DNA of 64,000 bases from Cellulomonas sp. S1-8 (GTDB taxonomy: Bacteria; Actinomycetota; Actinomycetes; Actinomycetales; Cellulomonadaceae), in assembly GCF_026184235.1 (NCBI RefSeq), contig NZ_CP110806.1:310001-374000 (forward strand), in the 5' to 3' direction. Positions 42,268 through 51,062 of this stretch are shown here, piece by piece. Every line of letters starts with the position of its first letter. The stretch's first letter is position 1. Both the position numbers and the translations under genes were made by a program. The notes under the pieces were generated by a model. That model had not been told where the DNA came from and did not search any database. It was given only the letters and a program-made list of their open reading frames with translations.

Positions 42268-43214
42268 CTCGCGGTCCCGGTGGCGGGGTCCGCCGGCCCC
42301 GGCGGGTCGTCCCCGCTCGACCGGCGCGGGGTCAGGGGGCGGGCGGTGCCCGGCTCCGCGGGATCGTCGACGATCTCCTGGTCGGTCAACCACGCCCGGA
42401 TGACGTTCGCGAGCTGCCCGGGGTGGCTGAAGTTGATGGCGTGCGCCGCGCCCTGGATCAGCACGACGGCGATGTGGTCGTGCGCCAGCACCTGGACCTC
42501 GCGGACCCGGCGCGGCCCGGGCATGAGCGGGTCACGGTCCCCGAGCACGGCGATCGTCGGGACCGGCACGGTCACGAGGCGTTCGAGCGCGGGGAAGCGC
42601 GTGAGCTCCTGGAAGGTCCGCAGGGCGTTGACGGCTCCGAAGTCGACGTAGTCCGGTACCGCGACGCGGGCCATGTGCCTGCTCTCGCGTCCGACGTCCG
42701 CCGCCAGCTGCCGCAGCGCGCGGGGCAGCGGCTGGTTCTGCAGGCCGCCGGCCGGCGACACGAGGACGAGGCGGTGCACGCGCCCCGGGTCGGCGTGCGC
42801 GACCTCGAGCGAGACCGCGCAGCCCATCGAGTTGCCCACCAGGACGACCTTGTCCATGCCGAGCCCGTCGAGGATCCCCTGGAGGTTCCGCGCGAGCTCG
42901 GGGATCCCCAGCGGGCGCGGCGTCCGTCCGCTGCGTCCGTACCCCGGCAGGTCCGGGACGACGTTCGTGCCCAGGTCGACGAGCCGGCGAGCCGTCGGCA
43001 TGAGGTAGGAGCCCGAGATCGCGAACCCGTGCACGTGCACGATCGGCACGCCGTCGGACGTCGGGCCCTGCCGGTAGAACACGCGTACGCCGTCGACGTC
43101 CAGCCACCCCTCGTGCCAGCCCTCGTCGTCGGCCGTCGTCCGGGACCGTGCGGGGCCCGCAGGCCGCCGGCGCACGACACGGGGGAGGGGGGACCGCCAC
43201 GACGGCACCGGCAT
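42264..43214 (-). CDS. Alpha/beta hydrolase
   Basis: 316 residues: HVHGFAISGSYLMP, DLPGYGRSGRT, nucleophile motif VGNSMGCAVSLE, GDRDPLMPGP, and GAAHAINFSHPGQLA with the catalytic histidine. Similar to hydrolases of the MhpC/epoxide-hydrolase-like group. Basic N-terminal 25 residues precede the fold. ATG at 43214 has GGAGGGGAG upstream. Substrate unknown. Confidence 0.9.
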   Translation of the reverse strand: MPVPSWRSPLPRVVRRRPAGPARSRTTADDEGWHEGWLDVDGVRVFYRQGPTSDGVPIVHVHGFAISGSYLMPTARRLVDLGTNVVPDLPGYGRSGRTPRPLGIPELARNLQGILDGLGMDKVVLVGNSMGCAVSLEVAHADPGRVHRLVLVSPAGGLQNQPLPRALRQLAADVGRESRHMARVAVPDYVDFGAVNALRTFQELTRFPALERLVTVPVPTIAVLGDRDPLMPGPRRVREVQVLAHDHIAVVLIQGAAHAINFSHPGQLANVIRAWLTDQEIVDDPAEPGTARPLTPRRSSGDDPPGPADPATGTAS

Positions 43215-43442
43215 GAGGCTCCCCTCCCGTGCACGGTCCACGCGCACCCGCGGACCGTCCCTCGACGCTCGCACGGTGCGCGGCCCGTCGCCTCACGCGG
43301 TGCGGGTGAGTGGCTGCGGCGGGGTGACGCCGCACGGCGCCGAGTCATCCGTCGGGGGTGACGCCCGCGGCGGCACCGCCGCACGAGGCTGACGAGGGAC
43401 CCGCCCGATCTCCGGGTGCCGACGGACACGGAGGTGGCGGAC

Positions 43443-44858
43443 ATGACGACGAACCCGGGGGCACGATCTGCGGAGGCGACGTCGCTGGACGGGCGCACGT
43501 TCACCTTCGAGACCGACCGTGCGGTCCCGTTCCGCGCGGGGGACATGGTGCTGCTGCGCGCGGCCGGGGCCGCCGCGCTCGGGCAGGTGAGGCGGACCAC
43601 GGCAGGTACCCACGGCGGGACGTCGCACGGCGAGGGGGCGGTCCTCATGGCGCTCGACGCCGACGGTGCGCCGGTCCGTGGTGAGGTGCCACCGTTCCTC
43701 GACGCGACGATCGACGGCGCGCCGGCCTCGCTGCTCGCGGCCTTCCAGCATGCGGCCGGTGCGACGCTCCCGGTCGGCTCGTGGCGTGGCAGCACGGTCG
43801 ACGCGGTCGCGCTGCTGCGCGCCGGAGGCTTCAACCGGCACACGTTCCTGTGCGGTCAGAGCGGTTCCGGCAAGACCTACGCGCTCGGGGTCCTGCTCGA
43901 GCAGCTGCTGCTGGCGACGGATCTGCGCCTGGTCGTCCTCGACCCGAACGCCGACTTCGTGCGGCTCGGCGAGGTGCGCCCCGACGCACCCGGGCCGGCG
44001 TCCGACCGTCTGGGTGGCGGCGCCGTCCGTGTGCTGCGGGCCGACGGCTCCGGCGGTGAGCCGCTGCGCATGCGCTTCGCGACGATGCCGGCGCGGGCCC
44101 AGGCGGCGCTGCTGCAGCTCGACCCCGTCGCCGACCGGGGCGAGTACAGCCAGTTCCTGCGCACGGTCGCGTCACTGAAGGACGGGAGCGTCCCGCACCT
44201 CGTGGCCCACCTGCTCGACGGGTCCGCCGACGAGCGTGCGCTCGGGCAGCGCATCGAGAACCTCGGGATGCAGGACTGGGAGGTCTGGGCCCGCGACCTG
44301 CCGTCGGCGGCCGAGGTCATCCGCGAGGGGCCGCGTGCGACGGTCCTGGACCTCGGCGGCTTCCACCACCCGCTGGAGCCGCTCGCCGTGAGCCTCGACG
44401 TCCTGGAGGACCTCTGGGCGCGGCGCGCGGAGCGGGTCCCGACGCTCGTCGTCATCGACGAGGCGCACAACCTGTGCTCCGCCGAGCCGGGGGTCGCCGT
44501 CCAGGAGCGCGTGACCGAGCGGATCGCGCAGATCGCCGCCGAGGGGCGCAAGTACGGGCTCTGGCTGCTGCTGTCGACCCAACGACCCTCGAAGATCCAC
44601 CCGCAGGTGCTCTCGCAGTGCGACAACCTGGCGCTCATGCGGATGAACTCGACCGCCGACCTCGACGAGCTCGCGGCGGTGTTCGGGTTCGTCCCCCCGG
44701 CGATGCTGCAGGCGTCCCCGCACTTCCTCCAGGGCGAGATGCTCCTCGCCGGTGCGTTCGTCCCGGTCCCCACGCTGGCGCGGGTGGGTGCGCGCCTGAC
44801 CTTCGAGGGCGGGTCCGACGTCCCCGTGCCGCTGAGTGGTCTCACCCGCCACGGGTGA
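43443..44858 (+). CDS. HerA-like (DUF87) ATPase
   Basis: 471 residues. N-terminal beta-barrel (HAS-barrel-like, FTFETDRAVPFRAGDMVLLRAAG), then a RecA-type core with Walker A GQSGSGKTYAL, Walker B LVVIDEAHN and the sensor LLLSTQRPSKIHPQVLSQCDN. This is the VirB4/FtsK/HerA group of hexameric DNA or protein-translocating ATPases. In bacteria such stand-alone genes are often linked to DNA repair or defence, but no NurA-like nuclease is next to it. ATG at 43443 has GGAGG upstream. Confidence 0.85.
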   Translation: MTTNPGARSAEATSLDGRTFTFETDRAVPFRAGDMVLLRAAGAAALGQVRRTTAGTHGGTSHGEGAVLMALDADGAPVRGEVPPFLDATIDGAPASLLAAFQHAAGATLPVGSWRGSTVDAVALLRAGGFNRHTFLCGQSGSGKTYALGVLLEQLLLATDLRLVVLDPNADFVRLGEVRPDAPGPASDRLGGGAVRVLRADGSGGEPLRMRFATMPARAQAALLQLDPVADRGEYSQFLRTVASLKDGSVPHLVAHLLDGSADERALGQRIENLGMQDWEVWARDLPSAAEVIREGPRATVLDLGGFHHPLEPLAVSLDVLEDLWARRAERVPTLVVIDEAHNLCSAEPGVAVQERVTERIAQIAAEGRKYGLWLLLSTQRPSKIHPQVLSQCDNLALMRMNSTADLDELAAVFGFVPPAMLQASPHFLQGEMLLAGAFVPVPTLARVGARLTFEGGSDVPVPLSGLTRHG

Positions 44859-44923
44859 GACCGGGCCCGGACCCACGCCGACGGGCCGGCCGACGACGCC
44901 CGGCCCCGGGCGGCCGACGACGC

Positions 44924-47554
44924 TCAGCCGACGCGGGACGGTGCGTGGCTCGGCTCGTGCGGGACCCGGGCGTCGGCGTCGCCGGCCAGCAGGATGCCGA
45001 GCTCCCAGGCCCGTCGCACGGCCTCGTTGCGGCGCGAGGCCCCGAGCTTGCGCAGGATGCTGCGGACGTGCGTGCGCACCGTGTTCACGGAGACGTACAT
45101 CGTCGCGGCGATCTCCTCGGTGTTCAGCAGGCCGGCCAGGAGGCCGAGGACCTCCGTCTCCTTGAGGGTCAGCGGCTCACGGAGCGGGCGCACCGCCACC
45201 GGGTCGCCCTGCGGACGGTGCGGGGCCGCGGCGCGCGGGAGCGCCTGCTGCTGTGCGCCCGGGGGCGCCGTGGGCTGCAGCCACGGGTGGCGGACGGCCA
45301 CGCAGTCCAGCTCGAGCAGCAGCCGCCGCACCACCGGTGAGGACTCGTCGAAGGGCGCCCGCAGCCGCGTGGGTGCCGCGAGGCGGAGCGCCCGCTCGAG
45401 CACGGCGGTGGCCGTCGCCAGGTCTCCCGACTCGGCGGCTCGCGCGGCCTCGGCGAGCCAGGTCGTCACCTTCTGGCCGAGAGCCGACGTCGTGACCGCG
45501 TCGGGTGCGCGACCCGTGTCGCCCGCCCCGGCCGGTGCCCGGCGCACGGGGACGAGGCTGTGGCGGCGGAGGGGTTCGGCGGCTGCCGCGGCGGGCGCCG
45601 CGCCCTGCCGAGCCGGCGGTACCGCGGGGACGTCGTCCGCGGGGGGCACGGTCGCGGCCTCGAGCCACAGCTCGAGCCAGCTCGGCAGGTGGTCCGTGGG
45701 TGCGGCGCCCGGGCCCGCTCGATCTGCCCGGTCCGGCGGGACGAGCAGCCGCGCGTGCACGAGCGTCAGGACCGCCGCCGTGACCTCGTCCCGCTCCTCG
45801 TGGGCCGCGGCGGCACCGCGCTCGAGCCGGCGTGCGGCCTCGGCCTCGAGCGCACCCATCCCGGACCAGGCCCCGGTCACGGCCGCGGCGGTCGACGACG
45901 GCGCGAGCCCGTCGCGCACCGCGCGCACCGTCGCGTCGGCGCGCAGCAGCAGGTCCGCCCCGGTCCGGAGCCGTCCGGCCGCGGCGTCGATCACGGCGAC
46001 GGCCCGCAGCGACGTCGCCAGCAGCTCCTCGCAGCCGGGCGACTCCGCGGCCTGCGTCGCGAGCACGAGCTGCTCGCGCGCGGCGGGGGTGTCACCCCGG
46101 AGCAGCAGCAGACGGCCGCGGCACAGTGCCAGGAGCGCCGGGATCTCGGGGTGCGCGGCGAGCGTGTGCGGGTCGAGCCGACCGCACAGCCGGTCCGCGT
46201 GCGCGAGCGCGGTCAACCCCCCGTCCGGGTCGGACCCGAGGTAGGCGCGGTGGGCATCGAGGATGACGACCGCGAGGCGTCGCGAGACCTGCACCCCGTC
46301 CGCGCGCCCGTGGTGGTCGAGGATCGCGGGCTCCGTGGCGACGGCCTGCACGGCGCCGTCGGGCACGACCGCAGCAGCGGGCGGGTACCGTCGCCCGGCG
46401 TCGGCCAGGTCCGCGGCCGCCGCGTGGCGCCGGGCCTCGTGCGGCCGGTCGTGCCGTGCGTACCAGTCGGCGGCGCGCCGGTGCAGGTGAGGCACCAGGG
46501 CCGGGCGCTCGTAGGCGAGCTGAGCACGCAGGAACTCCCGGAAGAGCGACTGGTAGCGGAAGCCGTCCGGGGAGCCGGGCACCGGTTCGATGAACGCGTT
46601 GCCGTGCGACATGAACTCGAGCACGCGGTCACGGGCGGGGACACCGGCGAGCGCCTCCACGAGCCCGGGGTGCAGGTCGTCGACGATGCTCGTCCGCAGC
46701 AGCACCTCGCGCACGTCGGCCGGCCGGGCCTCGAGCACCTCCCGCACGAAGTAGGCCGCCAGGCCGCCGCGCAGCTCCCGGACCGCCTGCTCGGTGTCGT
46801 ACCGTCCCGCGAGCGCCATCGCCGCGCAGCGCAACCCGACCGCCCAGCCGCCGGTGAGCGCGAGCAGGGTGGCAGCGCCCTCGTCGCTCAGGTGCAGGCC
46901 GTAGGCCCGCAGGAGATCCGCCTGCTCGCCCGCGTCGAACGCCAGGTCGGACTCGCGGACCTCGGTGACGACGCCGTCCCGCCGGTACCGGTGCAGCGGG
47001 AGCAGCGGGTCCGTGCGGGTGAGCACCACGAGCCGCAGCCGGCCGCCGGTGCGGCGCAGGAGCTCGCCGACCGCGGTGGCGGGACCGCGCTGGTCGAGCG
47101 GGTCGGCCTCGTCCAGCACGAGGACGAGAGGCTGGGCCCGGTGTGCTATGCCGCTTGCCAGCAGCTCGGGCATCCCGTCACGGAGCTCTGCGGCGCCCGC
47201 GCGCGGTCCGCGCGGGCCCAGGTCGAGGCCGGCGTCGACGAGGCTCTCGGTGACCGCCGCCCAGAAGTCCCTCGGCCGATGGTCCGTCTCGTCCATCGTG
47301 ATCCAGGCGACGGGGCCCGGGGCATCGCCTCGAGCGGCCCAGGACGACACGAGCGTCGTCTTGCCCGTCCCGGCGGACGCGCTCACGAGCGTCAGCGGAC
47401 CGCGCACGCCACGTGCCACGAGCTCGACGAGGCGTTCCCGCGGCACGAGGTCGGGCGGCACGGCCGGCACCGCGTACCGGATCGACCGCGCGTGGGCTCG
47501 CGCCGCCGCCGTCACCGCTGCCGGCGGCTCGGTGGACGTCTGGTCCTGGGTCAT
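44924..47554 (-). CDS. Large MalT/LuxR-type (LAL) regulator
   Basis: 876 residues. STAND-type NTPase with Walker A SASAGTGKTTLV (about 58-69) and Walker B LVLVLDEAD, GGWAVGLR sensor-like stretch, a TPR-like helical middle, and a C-terminal LuxR HTH (LTLKETEVLGLLAGLLNTEEIAATMYVSVNTVRTHVRSILRKLG in parts). MalT-type proteins sense an inducer and activate catabolic genes. ATG at 47554 with GGAGGAG. It is next to the K+ channel operon and convergent with the HerA-like gene; its targets are not evident. Confidence 0.93.
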   Translation of the reverse strand: MTQDQTSTEPPAAVTAAARAHARSIRYAVPAVPPDLVPRERLVELVARGVRGPLTLVSASAGTGKTTLVSSWAARGDAPGPVAWITMDETDHRPRDFWAAVTESLVDAGLDLGPRGPRAGAAELRDGMPELLASGIAHRAQPLVLVLDEADPLDQRGPATAVGELLRRTGGRLRLVVLTRTDPLLPLHRYRRDGVVTEVRESDLAFDAGEQADLLRAYGLHLSDEGAATLLALTGGWAVGLRCAAMALAGRYDTEQAVRELRGGLAAYFVREVLEARPADVREVLLRTSIVDDLHPGLVEALAGVPARDRVLEFMSHGNAFIEPVPGSPDGFRYQSLFREFLRAQLAYERPALVPHLHRRAADWYARHDRPHEARRHAAAADLADAGRRYPPAAAVVPDGAVQAVATEPAILDHHGRADGVQVSRRLAVVILDAHRAYLGSDPDGGLTALAHADRLCGRLDPHTLAAHPEIPALLALCRGRLLLLRGDTPAAREQLVLATQAAESPGCEELLATSLRAVAVIDAAAGRLRTGADLLLRADATVRAVRDGLAPSSTAAAVTGAWSGMGALEAEAARRLERGAAAAHEERDEVTAAVLTLVHARLLVPPDRADRAGPGAAPTDHLPSWLELWLEAATVPPADDVPAVPPARQGAAPAAAAAEPLRRHSLVPVRRAPAGAGDTGRAPDAVTTSALGQKVTTWLAEAARAAESGDLATATAVLERALRLAAPTRLRAPFDESSPVVRRLLLELDCVAVRHPWLQPTAPPGAQQQALPRAAAPHRPQGDPVAVRPLREPLTLKETEVLGLLAGLLNTEEIAATMYVSVNTVRTHVRSILRKLGASRRNEAVRRAWELGILLAGDADARVPHEPSHAPSRVG

Positions 47555-47685
47555 GTCCGCTCCTCCGTCGTCGACGACCCACGACCACCGTCCGGCACGG
47601 GTGCGGCGGCGAGCGTCGGCATGCCCCTCCACGGCGGCGCGTCCACCCCCTTCCCCGACGCGCCGCCGACTGCGTCGCCCCACGA

Positions 47686-48297
47686 TCAGTCAGGCACGAC
47701 GAGCCGGGCCTCCCCCGTCGCGGGTGAGTTCTGCGGTCGACCTGCCGGGGCGGGCGCGTCCTCGACGTCCGTGCCGTGGCTCGTGCCGAGGCTCGTGAGA
47801 ACCCGCAGGGCCGTGCCGACGTAGACGAGGTTCACGAGCATCTGCGCCGTGACCACCAGCCGTGCGAACGTCCCCACCGCGGTGATGTCACCGAACCCCA
47901 CGGTCGCGATGACCGTCACGGTGAAGTAGAGCGCGTCCGTCTGGGTCTCGATGCCGTCGAACTGCTCGGGCGCCTGGAGCGCGATCACGTTGTACGTGAC
48001 GGCGAAGAGCAGGACCAGGACGTAGAGCACGGTGAGCACGGCCTCGGCGCGCGCCGCGACCGTGCGGTCGGCCTGTGCCGCCCGCAGGCTGCGCCGCACC
48101 AGGAGCACGAACCCGACGAGCGCGACCGCCGAGCCCGCCCAGCGCGCCCCGGTGGCGACGTCGTGGAACGGCCCGTGAGCCGGCAGCGCGTAGTAGCAGA
48201 GGGTGAGCAGCACGAGCGTGAGGCTCGTCCGTCCCAGGAACCTCAGGACGAGGTGCGCGGTGCCGCGCCGCGCCGCGACCGGCGGGGCGGCGGTCAT
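47686..48297 (-). CDS. Two-pore-domain-like potassium channel (Ion_trans_2)
   Basis: 203 residues with four hydrophobic helices and one pore loop: TDALYFTVTVIATVGFGDITAVGTFARL holds the K+ selectivity filter TVGFGD. No RCK domain. Last gene of a three-gene unit in which each stop overlaps the next start by four bases. Likely passes K+ down its gradient. Confidence 0.92.
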   Translation of the reverse strand: MTAAPPVAARRGTAHLVLRFLGRTSLTLVLLTLCYYALPAHGPFHDVATGARWAGSAVALVGFVLLVRRSLRAAQADRTVAARAEAVLTVLYVLVLLFAVTYNVIALQAPEQFDGIETQTDALYFTVTVIATVGFGDITAVGTFARLVVTAQMLVNLVYVGTALRVLTSLGTSHGTDVEDAPAPAGRPQNSPATGEARLVVPD

Positions 48298-48542
48298 CGC
48301 GGGCCCGGGTCGGCAGGCGAGGGGACCCACCGTGCTCGGACGAGCGACAGTCCCCGTGCCGCGACCATCGACGCGATGTCGTCGGGCCCCTGTCCCGGGG
48401 GGAGGTGCACCGAGAAGACCGTGACGAGGGGGACCGACGCGCATGCCGAGCTGCCGAGCCAGCAGCAGCCCGCCGGGCCGGGGTCCCCGATCACCCGCAG
48501 CTCGTAGCCCGGACCGGACGGCTGCCGGCGGGACCCGCTCAC
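48294..48542 (-). CDS. Small conserved-context protein of unknown function
   Basis: 82 residues: PGYELRVIGDPGPAGCCWLGSSACASVPLVTVFSVHLPPGQGPDDIASMVAARGLSLVRARWVP can be read in pieces. It contains three cysteines and no known motif. Position in the operon and GTGA/ATGA overlaps on both sides make it a real gene. It could be an accessory or sensor for the channel, but that is inference. Confidence 0.65.
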   Translation of the reverse strand: MSGSRRQPSGPGYELRVIGDPGPAGCCWLGSSACASVPLVTVFSVHLPPGQGPDDIASMVAARGLSLVRARWVPSPADPGPR

Positions 48543-48805
48543 GACGAGGGCCCTGCCGCGTCGTCCCGCACGGCGGTCGCGCGGTCCTCCAGCGGCCGCA
48601 GGTCGGGAACCCGGCGGACCTCGAGGAGCTCGAGCCCGAGCGCCCGCACCCGCGCGAGGAGCCCGAACAGCGCGGCCTCGTCGGGGAGGTCGCCGTACAG
48701 GACGACGCTGGCCCGCTCGGTCGCGACCGACACCGCCCCGAGGTGGCGCAGGTCGTCGAGGGACACCACTCCGGCCACCGACACCTCGTACGTCCCCCCG
48801 GTCAT
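48539..48805 (-). CDS. Small protein of unknown function, first gene of the channel operon
   Basis: 88 residues, alternating strand/helix pattern: TYEVSVAGVVSLDDLRHLG, ATERASVVLYGDLPDEAALFGLLARVRALGLELLEVRRV. The beta-alpha-beta outline with a YGDLPDEAALFGLLARV helix suggests a small ferredoxin-like fold. No family recognised. ATG at 48805 with GGGGG upstream; overlaps the next gene by GTGA. Confidence 0.65.
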   Translation of the reverse strand: MTGGTYEVSVAGVVSLDDLRHLGAVSVATERASVVLYGDLPDEAALFGLLARVRALGLELLEVRRVPDLRPLEDRATAVRDDAAGPSS

Positions 48806-48969
48806 CCCCCGACAGTGCGCCCCGCCGGGCCGCGGGGCGTCATCCGGCCAGGGTGAGGAGACGCACGGGGCCCGACACGCGAGAGGCGCCGCGCACCCGG
48901 GGTGCGCGACGAGGGCACCTTCCCCCAGGCCTTCACCCACCTGGCACTGATCGACGCGGTCGCGCCAGG

Positions 48970-49404
48970 TCAGTAGTCCAGCGGGGCGGACCTGCGTCCG
49001 CGCGCGGTGAGCGCCCAGATGATGAAGACGTCGAGCGCGATGATGGTGAGCGCCCAGAACGGGTAGTACGGGATGAACGCGAAGTTGGCCAGCGCGCTGG
49101 TCGCGGCGAGGATCACGCCGACCACGCGGGCCCAGGTCTTGTCGGCGAGCAGGGCGAACCCCGCGCACAGGACCAGCAGCCCGAGCACGAGGTGGATCCA
49201 CCCCCACGTCGTGAGGTCGAACTGCGCGACGTACCGCGGCGTCACGACGTAGAAGTCGTCCTGGAAGAGCGCGACCGAGCCCTGGATCGCGTGGAACGCC
49301 CCGATCATGATCATCAGCACGGCTGCGAACGCGGTCCCTCCGACGGCCGCGTCGCTCGCCGGTGCCTCGACCTGCTGGTCGCGCGTTCTCGTCTGCTCGC
49401 TCAT
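48970..49404 (-). CDS. DUF7144-like four-helix membrane protein
   Basis: 144 residues: FAAVLMIMIGAFHAIQGSVALFQDDFYVVTPRY, WGWIHLVLGLLVLCAGFALL, RVVGVILAATSALANFAFIPYYPFWALTIIALDVFIIWAL in consecutive helices. The IMIGAFHAIQGSVAL...WGWIHLVLG pattern is widespread in actinobacterial membrane proteins of unknown function. ATG at 49404 with GAGAGGAA upstream. Confidence 0.85.
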   Translation of the reverse strand: MSEQTRTRDQQVEAPASDAAVGGTAFAAVLMIMIGAFHAIQGSVALFQDDFYVVTPRYVAQFDLTTWGWIHLVLGLLVLCAGFALLADKTWARVVGVILAATSALANFAFIPYYPFWALTIIALDVFIIWALTARGRRSAPLDY

Positions 49405-49634
49405 GACCGAGTTCCTCTCGTCCGTCGTGCGCCCTGTCCTGCTCCCGTGGATCGTCGCGATCCCGGGCGGTCGCTGTCGTCGTGCGCGCTGGATGAGATC
49501 GCGCGGCAGGTGGCGAGCCGGCGGGGCCGGGCTGCACGGGGACGCCGTTCTCATCCGCCTCGGATGATGTCCCGGGGTACCGGGCGCCCGACGCTGGAGC
49601 TCCAGTACCGGACGAGTGCATCGAGGTGGTCGGC

Positions 49635-50078
49635 GTGACGATCGAGGACCTGGGGGACGTGGGGCCGATCGACTACATGGTGGTCGAGTTCCCCGAGAAC
49701 CGGATGACAGGTGAGGGACTGCCTCTGCTCGTCGACCTCGTGGACCGTCAGATCATCCGGGTCCTCGACCTGGTCTTCGTGCGCAAGGACCTCGACGGCA
49801 CCGTGAGCGGGATCGTCCTGGCCGACCTGGACGCCGACGGCGACCTCGACCTGACCGTCTTCGAGGGAGTGTCGTCGGGGCTGCTGGGCCAGGACGAGGT
49901 CGACGAGGCCGGTGCGGTGCTCGAGCCCGGGAGCGCCGGCGGCATCCTCGTCTACGAGAACCGGTGGGCCGCGCCGTTCGCCGCCGCCCTGCGCCGCGGG
50001 GGCGCGCAGCTCGTGGCCCACGGCCGCATCCCCGTGCAGGCGCTGCTCGCCGCCGAGGAAGCCAAGGAGCCGGTCTGA
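49635..50078 (+). CDS. DUF6325 family protein
   Basis: 147 residues: PIDYMVVEFPENRMTGEGLPLLVDLVDRQIIRVLDLVFVRKDLDG, ADLDADGDLDLTVFEGVSSGLLG, GGILVYENRWAAPFAAALRRGGAQLVAHGRIPV in parts. This matches the conserved DUF6325 pattern found next to SHOCT proteins in actinobacteria. Soluble, acidic; no catalytic motif. GTG at 49635 with GAGGTGG six bases before; first of a four-gene set. Confidence 0.88.
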   Translation: MTIEDLGDVGPIDYMVVEFPENRMTGEGLPLLVDLVDRQIIRVLDLVFVRKDLDGTVSGIVLADLDADGDLDLTVFEGVSSGLLGQDEVDEAGAVLEPGSAGGILVYENRWAAPFAAALRRGGAQLVAHGRIPVQALLAAEEAKEPV

Positions 50079-50134
50079 GCCTCGGGCGCAGACGTCGTCA
50101 CCCCCTCACCCAGCCAAGGAAGGGAGCGCCCACC

Positions 50135-50458
50135 ATGGGGCTGCTTCGAGGAGTCGCACGTACCGCGGTGGTCGCGGGGACCGCCACCGCCGTGTCCAAC
50201 CGGGTGTCCCGTCGTCAGGCAGGTCGCTGGGCCGCGCAGGACGCGGGCCAGGCGCAGGAGGCCCCGCCTGCCGGCGCGCAGCAGCCGGTCTACGCCCAGC
50301 CCGTCGACGTCCAGCAGGCTCCCGCGCCCGCAGCCGCGGAACCGGTCGACATGAGCACCAAGCTCGCGCAGCTCAAGGACCTGGGGCAGCTGAAGGAGCA
50401 GGGCGTCCTCAGCGACGCCGAGTTCGAGGCCGAGAAGAGCCGCATCCTCGCGCAGTGA
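50135..50458 (+). CDS. SHOCT-domain protein
   Basis: 107 residues: a short hydrophobic N-terminus (VARTAVVAGTATAVSNRVSRRQAG), a Gln/Ala/Pro-rich linker and the C-terminal SHOCT motif LAQLKDLGQLKEQGVLSDAEFEAEKSRILAQ in pieces. SHOCT mediates oligomerisation. ATG preceded by AAGGAAGGGAG. Pairs with DUF6325 and the PLDc_N/SHOCT protein. Confidence 0.9.
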   Translation: MGLLRGVARTAVVAGTATAVSNRVSRRQAGRWAAQDAGQAQEAPPAGAQQPVYAQPVDVQQAPAPAAAEPVDMSTKLAQLKDLGQLKEQGVLSDAEFEAEKSRILAQ

Positions 50459-50498
50459 CCGTCCGGCCACCCACCTGAGCACAGCGAAAGGGATCATC

Positions 50499-50951
50499 AT
50501 GTCGACGTTCTGGGATGTCCTGTGGTTCATCTGCATCACGTACCTGTTCGTGGCCTACCTGATGGCGTTGTTCCACGTCCTGGGCGACCTGTTCCGGAAC
50601 GAGAAGATGGGCGGGTTCGCGAAGGCGCTGTGGACCATCGGCCTGATCTTCGTCCCGATCCTCTCCCTGCTGCTCTACTTCGTCGTCCACGGCAGGGCCA
50701 TGGCGGAGCGCGCGACGGAGTACATGATCGCGGCCAAGGCGAGCCAGGACGCCTACATCCGCGAGGTCGCCCAGGCGGCACCTGCCGGGGGCGGCGCGAG
50801 CCCGGTGGAGCAGGTGGCGCAGGCCAAGGCCCTCCTCGACGCGGGCGCGATCTCCCCCGAGGAGTTCCAGGCGATCAAGGCGTCGGCGCTGAGCGGCGCG
50901 ATCGCACCGGCCGCCTCGCGGTCCTCGCGGTCGTCCGTGAACGCAGGGTGA
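50499..50951 (+). CDS. PLDc_N membrane protein with SHOCT domain
   Basis: 150 residues: two transmembrane helices (VLWFICITYLFVAYLMALFHVL; ALWTIGLIFVPILSLLLYFVVHG) with the charged DLFRNEKMGGFAKALW between them, typical of PLDc_N, then a C-terminal SHOCT (QAKALLDAGAISPEEFQAIKASAL). Probable envelope stress or scaffold protein. ATG after AAAGG. Confidence 0.9.
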   Translation: MSTFWDVLWFICITYLFVAYLMALFHVLGDLFRNEKMGGFAKALWTIGLIFVPILSLLLYFVVHGRAMAERATEYMIAAKASQDAYIREVAQAAPAGGGASPVEQVAQAKALLDAGAISPEEFQAIKASALSGAIAPAASRSSRSSVNAG

Positions 50952-51062
50952 CCGCGGACCCCTCGTCCTAGCCCGCCGCGCGGTCGACGCCGTCGGCCCC
51001 TCCCGCCCTGCGCTCGCGGCGGGAGCGGCCGACGGCGACGCGCGTCGCAGGAGGTGTCGCAC

